Positions 6,730 to 10,329 of a stretch of DNA of 10,329 nt are shown here, piece by piece (position 1 is the stretch's first letter; each line of letters opens with the position of its first letter). Below the pieces are notes generated by a model. The model was not told where the DNA came from, ran no database searches, and saw only the letters and a program-made list of their open reading frames with translations. Made by a program: the position numbers and the translations under genes. The stretch is from Syntrophaceae bacterium UBA5619 (GTDB lineage Bacteria > Desulfobacterota > Syntrophia > Syntrophales > UBA5619): positions 1 through 10,329 of the forward strand of contig DIKL01000094.1 in NCBI GenBank assembly GCA_002424545.1. Direction: 5' to 3'.

Positions 6730-8097
6730 ATGAAAGTCATCATCATCGGCGCCGGCGAGGTCGGGTACCACATTGCCGACAGCCTTTCCCGGGAAGGGAT
6801 CGATGCGGTCATCATCGACCGGAATGAAGAGCGCCTCCATGAGATTTCGGAGATGCTGGATGTGCAGACTGTTGTGGGAAGCGGCAGCAGTCCCGAGATT
6901 CTGAAGCGGGCGGGCATGGCCCAGGCGGAGATGGTCATCGCGGTGACCGACAGCGATGAAACGAACATGATCGCCTGCCTCCTCGCCTCCACGCAGTCCC
7001 GGATCCCCATTCGAATCGCCCGCATCCGCAACGTGGAATTGAACGGAGATTGTTCCCTGTTCGGGACGGACCGTCTCAACATCGACCTCTGCATCAACCC
7101 TGAACGAGAAGCGGTCAACAACGTGCTGGACCTTCTGGAATCCCCCGGCGCCGCGGAAGTCCTCCGCTTTGCCGGAGGACGCATCCGGCTTCTGGGCTTC
7201 CAGATCGATCCCGACGCCGCCGTGATCGGCAAGAAGCTCTCCGAGCTCCGGGCGATGGACTCCGGCGACAAGGTGCTGATCACCTGCATCGTTCGGGGAG
7301 ACAAGCTGATCGTTCCATCGGGCATCTCGGTGATCGAAGACGGAGATTACCTGTTCACCGTCACCGACGCCGTCCGCGTCCGGCAGTTGCTGCGCTTCTT
7401 CGGCAAGAATACGGAACCGCCCCGGCGGATCATCATCATCGGCGGCGGAAATACGGGCATGATGCTGGCGGAGGCGATCGAAAAACTGAACATTACCGTA
7501 AAGATCATTGAGAAGAAAAAGGACCGTTGTAAAATTCTGGCCTCACTGCTGCAAAAGGCGGTCGTCCTCCACGGCGACGGAACCAGCCAGGAGCTCCTCC
7601 GCGAGGAGAATATCGAAGAGACCGACTTCTTCATCGCGGTGACCAATGACGAAGAGGCGAACATTCTCGGGGCGCTTGTCGCCAAACAATTGGGCGCGCG
7701 GAAGGTCATTTCGTTGATCAACCGGATCGATTACATCCCCCTGGTTTCAAGGGTAGGAATCGACGGCGTGATCAACCCGCGCCATGCTGCGATCAGCAGG
7801 ATTCTCCATTATATTCGAAAGGGAAAAGTCATTTCCGTCACGCCGCTCCGCGATGAGAAAGCGGAGGCCTTCGAATTCATCGCGCTGGAGACCTCGGACA
7901 TCACCGACAGACCCTTCAAGGAGATCCATTTCCCCAGAGGCACGATCGTCGGAGCGATCTGCCGCGGGGAGGAGATCATCATTCCGGACGGCAACACCGT
8001 TATCCGGCCCGGCGATCACGTCGTTATTTTCACCCACCGATCGGCCATAACGGAGCTCGAAAAACTCCTCACGGTGAAACTGGAATTCTTCGAATGA
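6730..8097 (+). CDS. trkA: Trk potassium uptake system, NAD-binding regulatory subunit TrkA
   Basis: TrkA is the cytoplasmic nucleotide-sensing subunit that gates the TrkH potassium channel. The 455 residues form two RCK units. The first Rossmann domain begins at residue 1 with the GAGEVG dinucleotide-binding loop (Gly7, Gly9, Gly12) and the acidic Asp30 at the end of the second strand; its RCK-C domain covers about 145-229. The second Rossmann domain has GGGNTG (Gly238, Gly240, Gly243) and Glu261 in the equivalent position; its RCK-C domain covers about 371-449. This double architecture is that of TrkA and separates it from the single-unit KtrA proteins. GAGGAA at 6716-6721 precedes the ATG, 48 bases after the preceding gene. 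The stop codon overlaps the trkH start in ATGA, so the two subunits are translationally coupled. Confidence 0.96.
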   Translation: MKVIIIGAGEVGYHIADSLSREGIDAVIIDRNEERLHEISEMLDVQTVVGSGSSPEILKRAGMAQAEMVIAVTDSDETNMIACLLASTQSRIPIRIARIRNVELNGDCSLFGTDRLNIDLCINPEREAVNNVLDLLESPGAAEVLRFAGGRIRLLGFQIDPDAAVIGKKLSELRAMDSGDKVLITCIVRGDKLIVPSGISVIEDGDYLFTVTDAVRVRQLLRFFGKNTEPPRRIIIIGGGNTGMMLAEAIEKLNITVKIIEKKKDRCKILASLLQKAVVLHGDGTSQELLREENIEETDFFIAVTNDEEANILGALVAKQLGARKVISLINRIDYIPLVSRVGIDGVINPRHAAISRILHYIRKGKVISVTPLRDEKAEAFEFIALETSDITDRPFKEIHFPRGTIVGAICRGEEIIIPDGNTVIRPGDHVVIFTHRSAITELEKLLTVKLEFFE

Positions 8098-9545
8098 AAG
8101 CAAAACCCATCTTCTACACCATGGGCGCTTTTCTGTTCATCCTCGGCCTGACGATGCTCATCCCCTTGGCTTGCGCCCTTTTCTACGGGGAGGCCGACGG
8201 CTGGAGTTTCTTGATGTCCATCGGGATCACGTCGGGAACCGGCGGCGTCCTGTACCTGACTTTCAGGCAGAGGTCGCAAAGGATTGTTCTGAGCCACCGT
8301 GAGGGATTTCTGATCGTCTCGGCAGGCTGGATCCTCGCCGCCTTCTTCGGAGGCCTCCCCTACTGGATCCACGGCACCCTCCCCTCGCTGACCGACGCCT
8401 ATTTCGAAACGATTTCCGGATTCACCACGACGGGGGCGACGGTCATCAACAAAATCGAAGGTCTGCCCCACGGGATCCTCCTCTGGCGGTCCATGACCCA
8501 GTGGCTGGGGGGGATGGGAATCATCATCCTTTCCGTCGCCGTGCTGCCGTTCCTCGGGGTGGGGGGAAGACAACTCTTCAAGGCGGAGGTCCCGGGACCG
8601 CTGAAGGACAAGCTGGAGCCACGGATCGCGGAGACGGCCCGCTCGCTCTGGATGGTCTACGTGATCATCACGATCGTCGGTTTCATTTTCCTCCTCTTCG
8701 GCGGAATGAGCGTATTCGACGCTGTGAACCACATCTTCTGCACGATGGCGACCGGCGGTTTCTCGACGAAAGACACGAGCGTCGCCTGGTTCAACAGCGC
8801 CTACATCGAAGGCGTGTTGGTTGTCTTCATGATCATCGCCGGAATGAACTTCACGCTCCATTACAAGCTGCTGACGGGCGATTTTAAAACCTTCGGCCGG
8901 GATAGCGAGGCGCGTTTCTTTCTGGGAACGATCCTCGTCGCCACGCTGCTGATCACGTTGGATTTGCGCCTGAACCTCGTCGCGGATCTCGCCAGGGCCT
9001 TCCGTTACGCGATCTTCCAGGTCTCCTCGATCATCACGACGACCGGCTTCACCACGGAAAACTTCGCCAAGTGGCCGGCCTTCTCCCAGATCGTCCTGCT
9101 GCTGCTGATGTTTGTCGGCGGTTCGGCCGGCTCCACCGGCGGCGCGATCAAATGCGTCCGGATCCTGCTGGTCCTGAAACAGGGGTATCGGGAGCTCTAC
9201 CGCCTCATCCATCCCCACGCCGTCGTCCAAGTCAAGCTGGGACAGGAAACCATCCCCCCGGATGTGATGAAAAACGTCCTGGGATTCTTTGTCCTGTACC
9301 TCTGCATCGCGATTGTCGCCACGCTGGCGATGTCCTCGCTCGGACTCGACATGATCACCGCCTTCGCGTCCGTGGCAACAACCCTGGGAAACGTCGGCCC
9401 GGGCCTGGGACTCTACCACCCGGCGACCACGTACAGCGAGGCGCCCGCCGTCGGCAAATGGATCCTCTCTTTCTGCATGCTGGCCGGCCGGCTGGAGATC
9501 TATACCGTATTGGTGCTGCTGACCCCCGAGTTCTGGAAAAAGTGA
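8094..9545 (+). CDS. trkH: Trk potassium uptake system, membrane subunit TrkH
   Basis: TrkH forms the potassium-conducting pore in the inner membrane and is regulated by TrkA. The 483-residue, very hydrophobic protein shows the four-fold membrane-pore-membrane repeat. The four filter segments are visible: TTTGATV (111-117), ATGGFST (219-225), TTTGFTT (315-321) and TTLGNVGPG (429-437), each supplying a filter glycine. [12 protein letters not shown] (342-353), the loop in the third repeat that gates the pore in this family, is intact. Ahead of the four repeats lie additional hydrophobic helices (about residues 8-30 and 38-57), a feature of TrkH as opposed to the shorter KtrB. No residue expected to matter is missing. 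The start lies in an ATGA overlap with trkA. The next gene begins 97 bases downstream, and I see no strong terminator in between. Confidence 0.96.
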   Translation: MKAKPIFYTMGAFLFILGLTMLIPLACALFYGEADGWSFLMSIGITSGTGGVLYLTFRQRSQRIVLSHREGFLIVSAGWILAAFFGGLPYWIHGTLPSLTDAYFETISGFTTTGATVINKIEGLPHGILLWRSMTQWLGGMGIIILSVAVLPFLGVGGRQLFKAEVPGPLKDKLEPRIAETARSLWMVYVIITIVGFIFLLFGGMSVFDAVNHIFCTMATGGFSTKDTSVAWFNSAYIEGVLVVFMIIAGMNFTLHYKLLTGDFKTFGRDSEARFFLGTILVATLLITLDLRLNLVADLARAFRYAIFQVSSIITTTGFTTENFAKWPAFSQIVLLLLMFVGGSAGSTGGAIKCVRILLVLKQGYRELYRLIHPHAVVQVKLGQETIPPDVMKNVLGFFVLYLCIAIVATLAMSSLGLDMITAFASVATTLGNVGPGLGLYHPATTYSEAPAVGKWILSFCMLAGRLEIYTVLVLLTPEFWKK

Positions 9546-9576
9546 CGAGTATTCGGACGAGCCGTCAACAATTGCA

Positions 9577-9605
9577 TTGAAAGGCTTGATCCGATGTGCT
9601 ACGAA
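9577..9605 (+). promoter_or_regulatory. Possible sigma-70-type promoter for leuS
   Basis: In the 97-base gap between trkH and leuS, TTGAAA (9577-9582) resembles a -35 box. Exactly 17 bases later TACGAA (9600-9605) is a poor -10 box (three of six matches) but is preceded by TGC (9597-9599), an extended -10 element. Transcription would start near 9612, giving a leader of about 30 bases. Only the -35 box is a strong match, so this is a candidate. Confidence 0.35.
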
Positions 9606-9642
9606 AAGCGCCGAGAACCTTGGACGAAAGAGGATGCCCTAC

Positions 9643-10329
9643 ATGGATAAAAAGTACAGCCCGTTGGAAATCGAAGAGAAGTGGCAGAAGCACTGGGAGG
9701 AAAAGCGAATCTTTCGCGTCACGGAAGACCCGGACAAGAAAAAGTATTACCTGTTGGAGATGTTCCCCTATCCTTCCGGCCGGATTCATATCGGCCATGT
9801 GCGGAATTACACCATCGGCGACGTCGTCGCACGATACAAGAGGATGAAGGGGTTCAACGTCCTCCATCCGATGGGTTGGGACGCCTTCGGAATGCCGGCT
9901 GAGAACGCCGCCATCGAACGGGGAATCCACCCCTCCGTCTGGACCCATGAAAACATTGAAAACATGAAGCGTCAGCTCAAGCGGATGGGCTTCAGCTATG
10001 ACTGGGATCGGGAACTGGCCACCTGCGAACCCGAATATTACCGCTGGGAACAGCTGTTCTTCCTGCAGATGTACGAAAAGGGGCTCGCCTACAAGAAGAG
10101 TTCCACGGTCAACTGGTGCCCAAAATGCGAGACCGTCCTGGCCAATGAGCAGGTAGAGGCCGGTCTCTGCTGGCGCTGCGGCTCGGAGGTGGGCGAAAAA
10201 TACCTGAGCCAGTGGTTCTTCCGGATCACCGCCTACATTGAGGAGCTCCTGGACTACTGCGACCGCCTCCCGGGCTGGCCCGAACGGGTTCTCACGATGC
10301 AGAAGAACTGGATCGGGAAGAGCTACGGC
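9643..10329 (+). CDS. leuS: Leucyl-tRNA synthetase, N-terminal part (runs off the window)
   Basis: LeuRS charges tRNA-Leu with leucine. The first 229 codons are present, of a protein usually over 800 residues. The N-terminus ([14 protein letters not shown]) and the class I catalytic motif are clear: [20 protein letters not shown] with HIGH at residues 49-52, followed by [19 protein letters not shown] and the DWDREL segment. The inserted zinc domain has a complete Cys4 set, CPKC (Cys159, Cys162) and CWRC (Cys176, Cys179). The NEQV motif between them and the NYTIGD version of the post-HIGH sequence resemble proteobacterial enzymes. The editing domain and the KMSKS loop lie beyond the window. 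The ATG at 9643 is preferred over the ATG at 9634, because AGAGG at 9629-9633 is correctly spaced for the former and abuts the latter. Confidence 0.97.
   Translation, partial: MDKKYSPLEIEEKWQKHWEEKRIFRVTEDPDKKKYYLLEMFPYPSGRIHIGHVRNYTIGDVVARYKRMKGFNVLHPMGWDAFGMPAENAAIERGIHPSVWTHENIENMKRQLKRMGFSYDWDRELATCEPEYYRWEQLFFLQMYEKGLAYKKSSTVNWCPKCETVLANEQVEAGLCWRCGSEVGEKYLSQWFFRITAYIEELLDYCDRLPGWPERVLTMQKNWIGKSYG

Noticed and set aside
8016..9419. 467-codon open frame on the minus strand opposite trkH
   Set aside because: The translation is highly charged and repetitive (Gln, Asp, Glu, Arg), as expected from the complement of a hydrophobic membrane protein gene; it has no domain signature.

Overview
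The window holds eleven tightly packed genes plus the tail of a twelfth, all on the + strand, with high GC content. I see no mobile element, CRISPR array, tRNA or rRNA. It reads as housekeeping chromosome of a free-living bacterium. The order fabF-rpiB-glyA-dCMP deaminase-nrdR-rib genes-nusB, the fused RibBA and the proteobacterial style of LeuRS suggest a deltaproteobacterium in the broad sense (Desulfobacterota, possibly a Syntrophales-like lineage). That assignment is inference from gene order and protein flavour, not a database result.

Layout. Positions 1-155 are the 3' end of a 3-oxoacyl-ACP synthase II gene (fabF). rpiB (about 234-701) follows. A 235-base gap (702-936) contains a conspicuous 43-base inverted repeat. 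From 937 the genes run almost without gaps: glyA, a dCMP deaminase (overlapping glyA by 14 bases), nrdR (4-base overlap), ribE (3-base gap), ribBA, ribH, nusB, a 188-residue protein resembling only the N-terminal domain of M17 leucyl aminopeptidases (overlapping nusB by 47 bases), trkA, trkH (4-base overlap), and, after a 97-base gap with a possible promoter, the first 229 codons of leuS.

How the genes fit together. GlyA supplies one-carbon units for purine and dTMP synthesis. dCMP deaminase supplies dUMP for dTMP. NrdR represses ribonucleotide reductase genes in response to (d)ATP. RibE, RibBA and RibH cover most of riboflavin synthesis, but ribD, commonly found between nrdR and ribE in related clusters, is absent here. 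NusB is a transcription antitermination factor. TrkA and TrkH form a complete potassium uptake system. LeuS starts a separate translation module.

The points most worth a second look are the stand-alone M17 N-terminal-like protein between nusB and trkA, the inverted repeat in the glyA leader, the missing ribD, and a glutamine in RibBA where E. coli RibB has a metal-binding histidine. No wholly new multi-gene system is evident; most of the window is ordinary core metabolism.
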